From the NCBI RefSeq assembly GCF_047496725.1, contig NC_132978.1, forward strand, positions 6,501,501 through 6,565,500: a DNA stretch of 64,000 nt. Direction: 5' to 3'. Position 1 is the first letter of the stretch; the number at the start of each line of letters is the position of its first letter. The notes under the pieces were generated by a model that was given only the letters and a program-made list of their open reading frames with translations, ran no database searches and had not been told where the DNA came from. A program made the position numbers and the translations under genes. This DNA is from Anoplolepis gracilipes (Eukaryota; Arthropoda; Insecta; Hymenoptera; Formicidae). Positions 1 to 10,814 of the stretch are shown here, in pieces.

Positions 1-2
1 TT

Positions 3-776
3 TCTTATGACGAGAAATCTAAGTTGCGGAATATTTTAAATGATTTAATGGGGAAAGGCGTAATTAGAGAAAGTATGTCGGAATATGCTTCACCAATCGT
101 GTTAACCAAAAAGAAAAACGGGGAAACGCGTATATGTGTCGATTTTCGTACGTTAAATAAAGTTACGGCGCGTGACAATTTCCCACTCCCGTTGATTGAA
201 GATCAATTATATTTATTAGAGGGGAAAAAATACTTTACGACACTGGACCTAAAAGACAGCTTCTATCATATAAAAATGCATGAAAATTCGATCAAATATA
301 CATCGTTTGTTACGCCCCTGGGGCAGTACGAGTGCGTGAGAATGCCTTTTGGCTTAAAGGGCGCCCCGCTCAGATTCCAACGTTAAGTTACGCAGATTTT
401 TAAAGAATTGATTAACGCGGAAGAAATTTCAATATATCTGGATGATATCCTTATCGCCACCGAGACGATGGAACATCATCTTCATGTGTTGGAGAAAGTA
501 TTTAAGTTGCTTGTTGCAAATTTGTTAGAGTTACGGTTGAACAAGTGTAGGTTTCTTCAGACGAGATTAAATTATTTGGGATACACGGTGACAAGCGAAG
601 GCATTCGGCCGACAGATCAGGGTCTTGAGGCAGTTGAGAAGTTTCCGGTTCCGCTAAGCGTTCGCGACATACAAAGTTTTTTAAGATTGTGCTCCTACTT
701 TAGAAAATTCATCGAGGGTTTCTCGATTATTGCTAAACCCTTGTACGACCTAACGAGGAAAACCGCCAATTTTTGA
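3..776 (+). pseudogene. Gypsy A reverse transcriptase (broken)
   Basis: Translation gives the RT core: the ICVDFRTLNK motif near 130, TLDLKDSFYHIKM near 240 (catalytic Asp of motif A), a QYECVRMPFGL segment near 325, and the YLDDIL catalytic box near 435. A TAA codon at about 384-386 separates the two halves in the same frame. A TGA at about 774 stops translation where Trp is expected before the RNase H linker. RT would copy the element RNA inside virus-like particles; with these nonsense codons this copy cannot. Confidence 0.9.
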
Positions 777-1245
777 TTCCGAGAAGTAAAGAAAGAAACT
801 TTCGAAGCGTTAAAAAACCGACTAATTAATGCTCCCATATTAAACATATATTCTCCACGCGATGAAACGGAGCTGCATTGCGACGCGAGCGCGGCGGGCT
901 TCGGAGCGATTCTGTTACAGAGAAAAGCGGACCGCAAATTTCATCCGATATTTTATTTTTCAAAGAGAACCACCGAGATCGAATCCAGATATCATAGTTT
1001 TGAGCTAGAGACCTTAGCGATAATCTATGCGCTTCGTCGTTTCTGAATATTTACCATATTTACTTAGAATAAAATTTAGAATCGTCACTGATTGCCAAGC
1101 ATTGAGTTTGACTCTAAATAAGAAAAAAACGAATTCACGGATTTCGCGATGGGTCTTGGAAATGCAGGATTATGATTATGTACTGGAGCACAGATCTGGT
1201 TCTCGCATGTCGCATGTGAACGCGCTTAGCCGGCAAATATTTGTA
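777..1245 (+). pseudogene. Gypsy A RNase H region (broken)
   Basis: After the stop near 774 the frame continues with TFEALKNRL, ELHCDASAAGFGAIL near 870 (an RNase H catalytic Asp), SKRTTEIESRYHSFELE near 960 (the Glu-containing helix) and RIVTDCQAL near 1080 (a second catalytic Asp). A shift of frame is needed near 1043, where the first frame meets a TGA after RRF. The domain ends with HVNALSR near 1215, the usual end of gypsy RNase H. Confidence 0.85.
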
Positions 1246-2635
1246 ATCGAGGATAACTCCTTTGACAGAAATCTTGCATTGTGTCAGAGCGGCGATTCGG
1301 AAATCGAGAAAATTCGTGTGGATTTAGAGCGATCCGAAAGTAAATTTTATGAAATGAGAGATGGACTTGTGTACAGGAAAAGCCAAGGAAATCTTTTATT
1401 TTATATTCCGACTGCGTTGGAAGCGAGCGTTATGTACAAGTATCACAACAAGATGAGCCACGTAGGCGTCGAGAAGACCGTTTGTAATATATTAAATAGT
1501 TACTGGTTTCCAGATACGAGATCGAAGGTCGACAAACATATAAAAAACTGTTTGAAGTGTATCGCGTTTACTCCGAATACAGGCAAATCCGAACGATTTT
1601 TAAACAACATATCGAAAGGTGATGTACCGTTTCTTACGCTACATATCGACTATCTGACCCCGGCATCCAGATCACATTCCGCCACAACCCGCTATATTTT
1701 TTTGGTTGTCGATGCTTTTACCAAATATGTAAAATTGTATGCTACTAAGAGTACAGGCGTAGCGGAGGTAATAAAATGCCTCAAATCATATTTCGAACAT
1801 TACAGCCGACCGTTGCAAATTGTTTCAGATCGTGGTAGTTGTTTTACATCTCGCGAATTCGAGGAATTTATAAACGACAATAATATACGACATATTAAGA
1901 TCGCAACCGCTTCGCCTCAAGCAAATGATCAGGCTGAAAGGTTCAACCGGATGGGAGTCTATTGACCACGTCGCCAATTGGCCAGTTTAAAATGAGGCTC
2001 TCTGATTGGTTAATCGTTACTGATGACCCTAGACATCGGTCGATATAAGTGGCGTCAATCGTGACGTAGTCAAACGGGACGCTCCCGGTTAGGTCCCAAC
2101 CGCACTATATTACCGATGATAGCGAAGTTAGCGAATAAACGAGAAACGCATTGGCGTAATGTACTCAGCGTTGTAGAATTTGCGTGTAACAATACTGTGT
2201 CCAAGGCGATGAATGAATGTCCGAGTATGTTGCTCTTTGGCGTGCGACAGCGAGCAAACATAATCGACAGATTATGAGATGTATTAGAAGCGAAAAGATG
2301 TATTGACATGAATCGTGATTTGTCAAGCGTGCGCAAGCGGGCCGAGGTGCAGATTCAAAAGAATCAGCGCATAAACAAAAATAATTATGATCGCCAGCAT
2401 AAAGCCGCCAGAAAATATCGAGTAGGCGATAGGGTAATGATAAGAAATTTTGATAACACGGCCGGCGTCTCACAGAAAATGGCACCACGTTTTAAAGGCC
2501 GTACCAAATCGACCGCGTGTTAAAGAATGATCGATATGTTATAAAAGATGTCGAAGGCTTCCAATTAACGCAAACGCCGTACCATGGTACATGGAAGACG
2601 TCGAACATGCGGTTGTGGACGTCAAATTAGATTGA
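1246..2635 (+). pseudogene. Gypsy A integrase (broken by a 147-bp insert)
   Basis: The zinc-binding HHCC module is visible from about 1440 to 1560 (HNKMSHVG...CLKC). The catalytic core has Asp in HIDYL near 1650, Asp in VSDRGSC near 1830 and Glu in QAERFNR near 1938. Translation then runs into foreign DNA (1950-2096) and stops at 1965. It resumes at 2097 with the expected TILPM segment, shows a TGA near 2278, and ends with the C-terminal chromo-like or GPY-type tail (YRVGDRVMIRN near 2420) to about 2630. All three catalytic acids survive, but the chain is interrupted. Confidence 0.88.
1950..2096. mobile_element. 147-bp insert with 6-bp target duplication in integrase
   Basis: CAACCG occurs at 1944-1949 and again at 2097-2102. 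Removing the 147 bases and one copy restores the integrase reading frame exactly (ERFNR then TILPM). That is a strong sign of an insertion with TSD. The insert has no ORF of note. Its ends, GATGGGAGTC and GGTTAGGTCC, are not convincing inverted repeats. It could be a short MITE or a processed fragment; family unknown. Confidence 0.75.
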
Positions 2636-3200
2636 ATGTTAATGCGTATTTAAGTTGCCAGAATAATTATATTGTTTACTCTGTAATATATATGTTTATT
2701 CGTATACAGGGACGTGGGGATAATTTATCTACTGAGTTTTAGAATGCGGTTTATAGATACGTGCTAGGATGTGACATGTTTAAAAACTTATTTAATCGGG
2801 GCGATTAATTGTCAGGAAGGCCGAATTGTAAACCGATTTAATCGTCCGTTAAAAATAATTTTGAAAGATAACGATCGCAGAGCGCATCATGATGTTATCG
2901 GGCCAAATAAACAAACAAGCGGTAAGACAGGTAGGCAATAACAAGTAAACGAATGGATTTGAACGATAGACACGGTGACCTAAAAACAGAAAGTTCGAGA
3001 AGAATAGGACGATATATAAGGAGTGACAAAAGCTTCTCAAGGCTTTTTAACGATCAGAGTACCACGAGTTTAGATGCACCGGTCACCGACGTAGACCATA
3101 CGCCCATTATATTGTCTCTTTGTAAGAGAGGTGAAATAAAATTTATTTTTATTATTTTTAATTGAACCCGCACTTCTCTTTTCTCTGAATTTTCCTTACA
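2636..3200 (+). repeat. Gypsy A 3' UTR and 3' LTR (LTR about 2810-3200)
   Basis: Noncoding sequence follows pol. A TG at 2810 (TGTCAGGAAGG) and a terminal CA at 3200 give a 391-bp LTR candidate. It holds a TATA-like ATATATAAGG near 3012 and an AATAAA-like GAAATAAAAT near 3131. The second gypsy LTR has a TATA segment in the same place (ATATATAAGAG). The 5' boundary is inferred because the partner LTR is outside the window. Confidence 0.65.
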
Positions 3201-3867
3201 TAACGAAAATTGGAACATTGAGGATATCCTTAATATATCTAATGATAGCGATATTAATATTGATGTTAACGTAGAAAATAATGTTGAACGAAGAAATTAA
3301 TGAATATAATCAAAACAATGAAAAAATGTCAGATTCAGAAAATGATAATTTAAATAGGGACGAAAATATAGATCAGGAGTTTAAAAATAGAGATCAGGCA
3401 ATTGAAAATAGTGACCAAGGAATCATATTAGGAAATCGAAATAGAGGAAGACCGAAAGGAACAACACTCGCGGAAAAACAGAGATAAAAAGAGAAACTCT
3501 TGAAAGATAAGGAAGAAAGATTAAGACAAGAAGGTGTAAGACGTTCGGAAAGATTAGAAAAAGTTCATCACGCGAAGGTAGTAGATAATATTTATATATT
3601 TAAGTCAAACCAAATATATAGATAAAATATTAAGCAAATATGGGATGTTAGAATGTAAACCGGTCAGTACTCCGATTGTAACAGGCAAGGATAAAATATC
3701 TGATGAAACTGGTGATAAATACGATGTTAATCAATATCAGGAATTAATTGGTGAACTTTTATATATTGCAAATAGAACGAGGCCCGATATCGCATTTGTA
3801 ACTTTGTATTTATCGCAATATAATCATTGCCCAGAAAAACGACGATTATATATTAGGTAAAAGAGTA
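3201..3867 (+). pseudogene. Copia pol fragment: linker and C-terminal RT end
   Basis: An acidic, Asn-rich stretch (3281-3487) ends in RGRPKGTT, typical of the region between copia integrase and RT. From about 3602 the translation reads LSQTKYIDKIL, then CKPVSTPIV near 3655 and ELIGELLYIANRTRPDI near 3750, the conserved C-terminal end of copia RT. The RT palm between these parts is missing, so an internal deletion lies near 3580-3600. A frameshift separates this piece from the downstream KRVLRYLHGT motif. Confidence 0.85.
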
Positions 3868-4054
3868 GAGACTTGACTGGAGGGCGCGAGTGTGTGCGAA
3901 CGTGTGCTGAGCGACTGCGTATATTTGGCGATAATTTACGATAAATAAGGTATAAAATAATTATAAGACGAGAAGTTAGAGAAGAAGGAAAGTAACAAGG
4001 GTAAGTGGAGGCAGAAACAGAGACTACGTAGTAGAGAAGAATCAGGTAAGGAAA

Positions 4055-5018
4055 GTGAAAGTAGAAGTGCGTAGGACAAAGGAAAAGGTTATGGCGTCAG
4101 GAGGGAACGATAAGAGCGGAACGGGTAAGGCAGTGGCGGCAGTCGATAAGGGTAGAGGGTCTGGTTTACCGATCAAAATAGAGAAAAGATCGACGAGGAT
4201 AGCAAAGAGAGAGGAGAATCAGACTACGATAAAGTGGATAGAGAAAGGTAGTAAAAAGAGTAATAAAAACAATAATAATAATAAAAATGATAGGAAGGTG
4301 ACGTTTAATGAGAAAATGATTGAAGAGAAGGATAGGTATGAGGGTATGGTAGGAGTTGACAGGTTAATAGAGTTTGAGGCAGAATGCAAGGATTATATTA
4401 AGAATGTAACTAGCGAATTAAAGAAAGAAGAAAGAAAGAAGTACGATGAGCTCTTAGAAGATTGGAAAAAGAAAGAAAGAAATTGGGAGATAAGAGTGAG
4501 GATATGTGAAGAGAAAATGGAAAAGCTAGTGAATGAAATTAAAGATTTAAAAGAGGGAATAGAAAATATAGTGAGGGATAGAGAAAGAGAAGGTAGTAGA
4601 ACAAGCACAAGTATAAGAAGCACTATGTATAGGAGTGAGGGTAGTATAATGGAATCTATTCACACAGATAGGAGTGAGGATAGATTAAGCACAAGAGAGG
4701 TAGGTAAATTAAAGGATGATAGATAGAGAAAAAGAAGAGAGGAGGAATAATTTCGCAATTAAAGGCATAAGTAAAGAGGAATATAATAGATTAATAAAGA
4801 AAGATACTAAAGATTTAAAAGATTGGGTGATAGAATTTTTAAAGAATAAAATGGATATTGAGTGTAAAATAGATTACTATGGATGGAGTGGGAAAGTAAT
4901 TATAGAAAAAGCGAGCAACATGGAGGAGAAGAGAGAAATAATGTGCAGGAAATATAAGCTAAAAGGGGAACGGATTTTTATAGAAAACGACCTAGGAGGA
5001 AAGATTAGTGCAAGATAA
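4055..5018 (+). pseudogene. LINE ORF1 (coiled coil plus RRM-like part)
   Basis: The first frame (4055-4726) gives a lysine- and glutamate-rich protein with a long predicted coiled coil from about residue 100 to 185. The next part (4716-5018, another frame) begins RRNNFAIKGI, which resembles the start of the RRM domain of L1-type ORF1 proteins, and continues through KDWVIEFL. The two parts overlap by about 10 bp, so a frameshift probably split one ORF1. ORF1 products coat element RNA. No zinc knuckle is seen. Confidence 0.7.
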
Positions 5019-5260
5019 AATAGTCAAATGAGCGAAGGAAATGAGAGAAAACGGTGAAGAAGTAAAAATAGGTTTAAGAAAGATAAAAATTAAAGGAGTG
5101 TGAAGACGATAGGAGGAAGTAGAAAAAGAAATAGAGAAGATTAAAAAGAATAATAGAATAGGAAATATAAGAGAAAGAGTAAGACAGAGGGACTGAGTAG
5201 AGGAATGTGGAAATACAGATAATGATAACGATAAAGTAATTGATATAGGTAAGGTGAATT

Positions 5261-6120
5261 TTGCATAAGCCAAGAAGGGGGTGGAAGGGGGAAGGGAAAG
5301 AGAGAGGTCAAAGGAGAGAGGAGAGAAAAGGGAAAAAGAGATTAGTATTTTGGAATGTAGCAGGTTTAGATAGGCAGGACTTAGATTTCTGGAATTTTCT
5401 AGGAAGTTTTGATTACATAGGATTAACAGAGACTTGGTTAGATGATAAAGACTGGAATGATATAAAAAATAGATTACCAAGATCTCATGATTGGGTACAC
5501 GTAAATGCAGAAAAAAAGAAAACAAAAGAGAGAGTTAGTGGAGGGATTTTAGTAGGTAAGAGGAAAGAATCGGGAGATGATAATTGGGAAATAAAAGAAA
5601 ACAAAGAGGAAGGAATTTTGCATATAAGATTGATAAATTTTGAACATAAAAAAGTTCTAGGAAAAATAAATGCAACCAACATAATTGTAGTATATAACGC
5701 TACATGCGGGAAAGATGTGGAGGAGGTAATTACTAAAATGACAAAGGAATATGATAATGAAAAAGTAATAGTAGGGGGAGATTTTAATATAAGAATTGGT
5801 GAAATAGGTGGAGAAGAGAAGGAATGGGGGGTAATTAGGAAAAGCAAAGACAAAACATTAAGTAATGGGGGGAAAAAGTTTATAGATAAAATGCAGGAAT
5901 GTAGTCTTAATGTGTTGAATGGGAAGACAGAGGGTGATTGGGAAGAGGAATTTACGTATGTAGGAGCAAGAGGTAGTTCGGTTATTGATTACATTTTTGT
6001 TAATAACAGATTACAAGAAATGGTGGTAGTTTAAAGTAGAAGAAAGAGTGGACTCAGATCATATGCCGATAAGTTTGGAACTCGAAGACTTAGTAGAAGA
6101 AAAAAGAAGAAGAGGTAAGA
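5261..6120 (+). pseudogene. LINE ORF2 endonuclease domain
   Basis: The frame shows the exonuclease-endonuclease-phosphatase fold motifs in order: LVFWNVAGL near 5345, YIGLTETWL near 5416 (metal-binding Glu), IVGGDFNIRIG near 5770 (Asp and Asn), GSSVIDYIFV near 5972 and DSDHMPISL near 6050 (catalytic Asp-His). A stop at 6032-6034 separates the last motif from the rest. The enzyme would nick target DNA to prime reverse transcription. Codon use is A/G-rich like the rest of this LINE. Confidence 0.85.
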
Positions 6121-7640
6121 CAACGTGGGAAAAAAGGAAAAATGATTCGGTCACGAAAAAGTTAATACGATGGGACGAAGAGGCCATAGAAATGTATAGA
6201 TATAACACTGAAGAAATAGGATGGGAAGAAGTAAGCAATGAAACTTCAATAGATAGGATATGGGAAAAATTAAAGGACTTCAAGAGGGCAATGATTTACA
6301 AGGTAAAGAAGATAAAAAGGAGGAAGTTAGGATACAGAGATTGATGGGACAGAAGCTGCACGAAAAAAAAAGAGAGGTCAAGAGGATCTATAAAAGATGG
6401 AAAAAAGGCAAAGAATCAAGGGAAGAGTATATAAAAAGTAGGAGTAGTATGAAAAAATTTTTAGAGAATAAAAGGAAAGAGAGAAGGAAGGAAGAAGAAG
6501 AAGAATTAAGATCGCTCACTAATGATACAGCAGTATGGAAATTTATTAATAGAAAGAGGAATAAAAGGGAATGGAAGGAGAACAATATAGACAGCGAAAC
6601 ATGGAGAGCACACTTCATGGAGCTACTAGGAGGTACGGAGATAAATGTAGAGAAAGAAGAGAAGCAATACGGGAAGGAAAACGTGGAAACGGAAGAAGAT
6701 TTGGATGAAGAAGAAATTTGTGATGCTGTGAAGAAAATGAAATTGAAGAAAGCAGTAAGAATAGATGGAATTCCCATGGAGGCTTGGCGTTTTGGAAGCG
6801 AGGCGATTAAAAGAGCGTTTGTGGAGTTAATTAATAGGATATGGAAAGAGGGAAAAATACCAGAGAAATGGAAGAAAAGTATCATTATTCCCTTACATAA
6901 AAGAGGAAAGGTAGATGACGCAAGTAACTATAGAGGTATCTCGCTACTCTGCTCGGCATATAAAATCTATGCTGAAATTTTAAGGAAAAGAATAGTACAA
7001 GAGATTGTAGATAAACATATAATTCCTGAAAGTCTGGCAGGATTTAGAAAAGGGAGGTCGACGATAAGCGATGATAAGGTTAGAAGAGAGTTTCACATGC
7101 GGTTTCAAACTGGAGAATGGAGTCAGACAGGGATGCGTACTGAGTCCAACCCTATTTAACGTATACATAGCAGATATAAATAAAGAACTAGAGAAGAGAG
7201 ATATAGGAGGGGTGATGGTAGGTAACAATAGAGTCTGGTCCCTGTCATTCGCAGATGACGTGGTCCTATTGGCAAAAAACAAAGTAGCACTGGAGGATAT
7301 GATGGCCACGGTAAAAAATTTTTTAAAGGATAGGGATATGATATTAAGTACAGACAAAACGAAGGTAGTTATATTCAATGGAAGTAGGAAAAAAGGTAAA
7401 GAGAAACTTAAATGGGAAAGGAAAGAATAAAAGTGGATAGCTTTAAATATCTAGGTTTTACGTTTAATAGTAAGGGAAATTACAAAGACCACATGAAAGA
7501 AATAGGTAGAAAAGGAAAAATAGCGGCAGGGAAAGTATGGAGTTTGGGAGAAAGAACATGTAGGGATGATTTTAAAAGAAGATGGATGTTTAGATATTTA
7601 GTACAAAGCGTGATGTCTTACGGAGCAGAGATTTGGGGAT
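6121..7640 (+). pseudogene. LINE ORF2 reverse transcriptase (internal deletion)
   Basis: Translation gives KKMKLKKAVRIDGIPMEAW near 6740, IPEKWKKSIIIPLHKRG near 6860, SNYRGISLL near 6930 and AGFRKGRSTI near 7040. It then jumps near 7065 to GVRQGCVLSPTLF near 7120 and SLSFADDVVLL near 7245 (the YADD-equivalent active box), and VDSFKYLGF near 7435. The segment with motif A (first catalytic Asp) between 7065 and 7075 is missing. Several frame changes (6260, 7071, 7412) split the chain. The enzyme is not functional. Confidence 0.85.
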
Positions 7641-9536
7641 GACAGGAAAGAAAGGAACTAGAAAAGATAAATGACTATGCGAGATGGATATTTAGATTAG
7701 ATATTTGCACACCGAGATACTTGATACGTAGGGAGTTCTTAATAAAATGAGAAGGGAATGGGCGATTAGAGCAAGAAGATTTGAGGAAAGGATAAGAGAA
7801 AGAGGTGACGATTGTCTCGTGAAAAAATGTTAGCTTGAAAAGGAATATGGAACGAGGAATGATCTATATAGTCAGGAAAGAGAAAAATTTTATATATTTT
7901 AATAATTTAGGATGGGGATTAAAAGCAATAGAAGATATGAGGGATAAAGAAATAAATATAGAGAAAATGATCAAAGAAAGGGACGAGGATATACAAAGAC
8001 AAATAGATGAGAGTAGGATAAGAGAGGCAAAATATAATACAAAGTATAAAGAGTTAGGAGGTGGAATTGGGTAAACCGAGTTATTTAAGAAATGAAATTA
8101 TGGACAGGGATAATTTTGGGGATGAGGTAAGAGCATTAGTAAAGGTGAGATGTGGAAATATGGAGGAAGATGACAAATATTGGAGAGAGGCACAAAAGAA
8201 AACATGTTGGTTTTGCGGAATAGGTAAAGATAATTTTGAACATTTTGTAGGAGAGTGTGTTGAATCTCGCGCCTTCGCCGACGAACGTCGACCGCCCTTC
8301 GGAGAATCCTCTGACTGCGCGACCAATCAGGCGCGACTTTAACACACGAGCTTTTGACCAGAGAACATTGCACTTTCTGTATTTCCAGTATATGTGCTTT
8401 TGTCGTCTTGTTCGCCTCGTCTCAATACGAAACGCATCTCTCGTGTGCTAATCTTTTTCCTTTGTCAATGAGTTTCGAAGTTCGAAAAAGAATAGTTATC
8501 TCTCCTCTAACCGACGAGTGGCGATTAGAGAACTAACGTTGTCAGCTCTCTAGTGAACAACGGAATATCCAAGGATTACGCAACGGATCTTAATGGACAA
8601 GAAACGAGACCCTTTTTCTGAAATTATTGCCGGACGAAATCAACACGCCATTAAAAGGAAAGTTTATCTGAGGGTACTGATTGGTCTGACAACACATTAC
8701 CGGAATAGGCGGACTATTCCGGCGATGTCCTACTAGTCATCTCGGCAGGTACTCTTGCGGATATTCGGTATCTTTGTTGCTTACAAGCTCCCCTGTAGTA
8801 AATCTCGAGCTTATACCTGCATACCGTTTATCTCTCTTTTATTGGCTTCTTACTCAGTACGATCTCGAGCCGGTAAATGTGCAGTACCTCTTTCTCTCTC
8901 TCTCTTTGCAAGCTTCCTTCCAGAACCGCTCGAGCCTGCAAGACTGAACTTTCTCTCTCTCTCGTTACAGGCTCCCTTCATTGTTCACGCTCGAACCTGT
9001 TAATGCGTCTCGTTGTCTTTCTTTCTCTCTCTTTCTCTTAGAAGGCCCCCTTACTGATCGCACAACGCTCGGGCTTTCTAACAAGAACAACTTTCTTACA
9101 TCATTTACTGTTTAAGGAAACCTCGCATCAAACCTTAATTTTGAATTTAATTTAACTATTATTTACCATTGCAGGGGATCTGAATAAATCATACACAATC
9201 GTTTCTTTTCTTTTTTTTGTTCCTTTAAAGTTTTAATTTATGTTTGACAATTCGAGTTAAATTTTCTTTACGCCACTGTATGATTCAAGTTCGGCTTCTG
9301 ATGTTTGCATAACCATTTTTATGTATTGTTAATTTTATCGATAAGTTAATAAAAAGATATTTTTTTTCATTATTTTAATTTGCATAATCCTGCCGCCCGC
9401 TTATTTCTCACCTTACTCTTTACAGAGTGTAAAGTATCAAAAAATTGGTTTAAAGAGCTAGGAGAAAATGTAAAAAGCAGGATAGACAACATATGGAATG
9501 AAGAATTAGAGGAAATGAAAGGGAAGATTTGAAAAA
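7641..9536 (+). pseudogene. LINE ORF2 C-terminus, interrupted by solo LTR
   Basis: The post-RT region is read in several frames to CWFCGIGKDNFEHFVGEC near 8205-8258, a CCHC-type finger typical of the LINE ORF2 end. The solo LTR 8258-9424 interrupts it. After it the frame continues ECKVSKNWFKELGENV to a TGA near 9528. Removing the LTR plus one GAGTG copy rejoins the frame cleanly. Confidence 0.8.
8258..9424. mobile_element. Solo LTR (1167 bp) inside the LINE
   Basis: The piece begins TGTTGAATCT and ends CTCTTTACA, and is flanked by GAGTG at 8253-8257 and 9425-9429. TG...CA ends with a 5-bp TSD and no coding content are the signature of a solo LTR left after LTR-LTR recombination. The middle (about 8760-9080) has four to five loose repeats of roughly 80-90 bp. 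Each combines a CTCGAGC- or GCTCGAACC-like motif with a run of CT dinucleotides, perhaps an upstream promoter array. The parent family is not evident in the window. Confidence 0.82.
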
Positions 9537-9940
9537 GTTTTTGAAAAGAAAAAGAAAAGATAAAAGAAGGAAGGAAAAGTAGTATGTGTGCTGGAGTGAT
9601 GGGGGATAATGGACAATGTTAAGGAAATCTTAGGAATATAAGAAAGGTAGGATAATGAATAGGGATTAAGAATAGCAGGAGCAAGAAGGTATTGTTGTGA
9701 ACCAGTGTAAATTGACTGTAAAAGATTATAAATGATTGTATACTGTATATTGTATATATATATTTATTATATGTGTTACTGTATATTTTTTGTATATTAA
9801 GTTTAATGTATTTCAAAGTATAATCTTAAGGTATGGATGGATGTAAGAGTAGAATTGGATGAATGTGAGAAGATTGTAACCTCCAGTCAAGTCCCTTCTT
9901 GGCAATAACTGAATGAGTAAAGCTTATTTTATTTTATTAT
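9537..9940 (+). repeat. LINE 3' UTR and tail
   Basis: An A/G-rich then AT-rich untranslated region ends in TTATTTTATTTTATTAT just before the target repeat at 9941. The 14 bases at 9880-9893 (CCTCCAGTCAAGTC) are the exact reverse complement of 3870-3883 at the element's 5' end. Confidence 0.8.
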
Positions 9941-9951
9941 GTAAAAGAGTA

Positions 9952-10488
9952 TTACGTTATTTACATGGAACGAAAAACAAACGTCTTTATTTTGATCGTA
10001 AATTTGGATTGTTAAAAGCATATTCTGATTCCAGTTGGGGTAATGGTGAAAATGGAAAATCATTTTCAGGGAGAGTTGTATTCATAGGTAATTCCCTTAT
10101 ATATTAGAAAGGTAAAAAGCAACAAACTGTTGGAAACTCAACTTGTGAAGTAGAGTTATTTGTAGTCTCAGAAATTGTCAAAGATGTCATATGGATTCAA
10201 AATATGCTTACTGATTTGAATTGTATGGAGTATATTAGCAAGCCAATTAATATATTTTGTAATAACCAAGCTACTATTCAATGGCTAAAGAACGCAAAGT
10301 CGTCAACTAAAACTCGGCATGTTAATTTGAAATTTCATTTTATTCGTGATGAGATTGAGAGTAAAGTTATCAATGTATCATATATTAACTCAAGTAATAT
10401 GATTGCTGACTGTTTAACAAAGTCGGTATCCAAAGAAAAACTTGAATGGTGTTGTAATCAGATGAGTTTGATTGAATAATATGATTTA
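9952..10488 (+). pseudogene. Copia RNase H and pol C-terminus
   Basis: Reading continues from the left fragment with KRVLRYLHGT, then AYSDSSWG near 10018 (catalytic Asp), an in-frame TAG near 10107, STCEVELFVVSEI near 10138 (normally a STAEAE motif), FCNNQATIQW near 10257 and KHIDxxxHF-like TRHVNLKFHFIRD near 10315. It ends at a TAA near 10479. This is the standard 3' end of copia pol. The single nonsense codon and the frame problem at the LINE junction make it non-functional. Confidence 0.88.
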
Positions 10489-10548
10489 TATTTCATAGAG
10501 GTATTCATGTATTAATTTTGTAAGTGAGACCGATTTGTAGGGAGAGAA

Positions 10549-10814
10549 TGTAGTGATGTGACAAACCGATCTAGGATAAGTATTTTATGTTAGTTTATCC
10601 CTAATGATAAGGCGACGTACAGAGGACATTAATTTTATCGACCGCATTATCAACTGTACCCTTTTTGTTCTTTTGTCTTTATGTTCCTTCCTTGTTTTTT
10701 TACGATATATACAGGATGTAGAGAGACTCACGCTGTTAATGTTTCTTTTCTCATCGTAGATAATAATAAACATATTAAGGTATTATTCAGTCTTTTCTGT
10801 TAAAAATCCCAACA
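10549..10814 (+). repeat. Copia 3' LTR with polypurine tract
   Basis: A purine run AGGGAGAGAA (10539-10548) directly precedes TGTAGTGATG, and the sequence ends TCCCAACA at 10814. This gives a 266-bp LTR with a TG...CA shape. TATA-like TACGATATATAC lies near 10700 and AATAAACAT near 10764. The partner LTR is outside the window, so the ends are inferred. Confidence 0.72.

Larger units (their letters stand above)
1..3200 (+). mobile_element. Ty3/gypsy element A, 3' part (left end outside window)
   Basis: The sequence enters the window inside reverse transcriptase and runs through RNase H, integrase and a 3' LTR ending in TTACA at 3200. The domain order RT-RNase H-integrase is that of Ty3/gypsy. 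It is related to the second gypsy element at 53130-58745: the integrase and tail regions align by eye. The base after 3200 resumes copia-type coding sequence, so this element sits inside the copia element; its 5' LTR should lie left of the window. The pol frame is broken by stops, frameshifts and a 147-bp insert, so it is a dead copy. Confidence 0.9.
3868..9940 (+). mobile_element. APE-type LINE inserted in copia, carrying a solo LTR
   Basis: An 11-bp repeat GTAAAAGAGTA flanks the element exactly. It contains a 5' UTR, an ORF1 with a coiled coil, an ORF2 with apurinic-type endonuclease, RT and a CCHC-like C-terminal finger, and a 3' UTR ending in an ATTTT-rich tail. Without the 1167-bp solo LTR it is about 4.9 kb. 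It looks nearly full length at both ends, unlike most LINE copies, but ORF2 carries an RT deletion and frameshifts. The clade could be R1, LOA, I or Jockey-like; I cannot decide. Confidence 0.9.
3201..10814 (+). mobile_element. Ty1/copia element, 3' half, split by a LINE
   Basis: Copia pol pieces lie at 3201-3867 and 9941-10479, with an LTR at 10549-10814. The two pieces are separated by a LINE flanked by the copia-derived repeat GTAAAAGAGTA (3857-3867 and 9941-9951). The 5' half (gag, protease, integrase) is cut off by gypsy A inserted at 3200 and should continue to the left of that element. This is the oldest layer of the nest. Confidence 0.88.

Noticed and set aside
4393..6885. Long Ser/Leu/Phe-rich minus-strand ORFs opposite the LINE
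   Set aside because: They are complements of the A/G-rich LINE coding strand.
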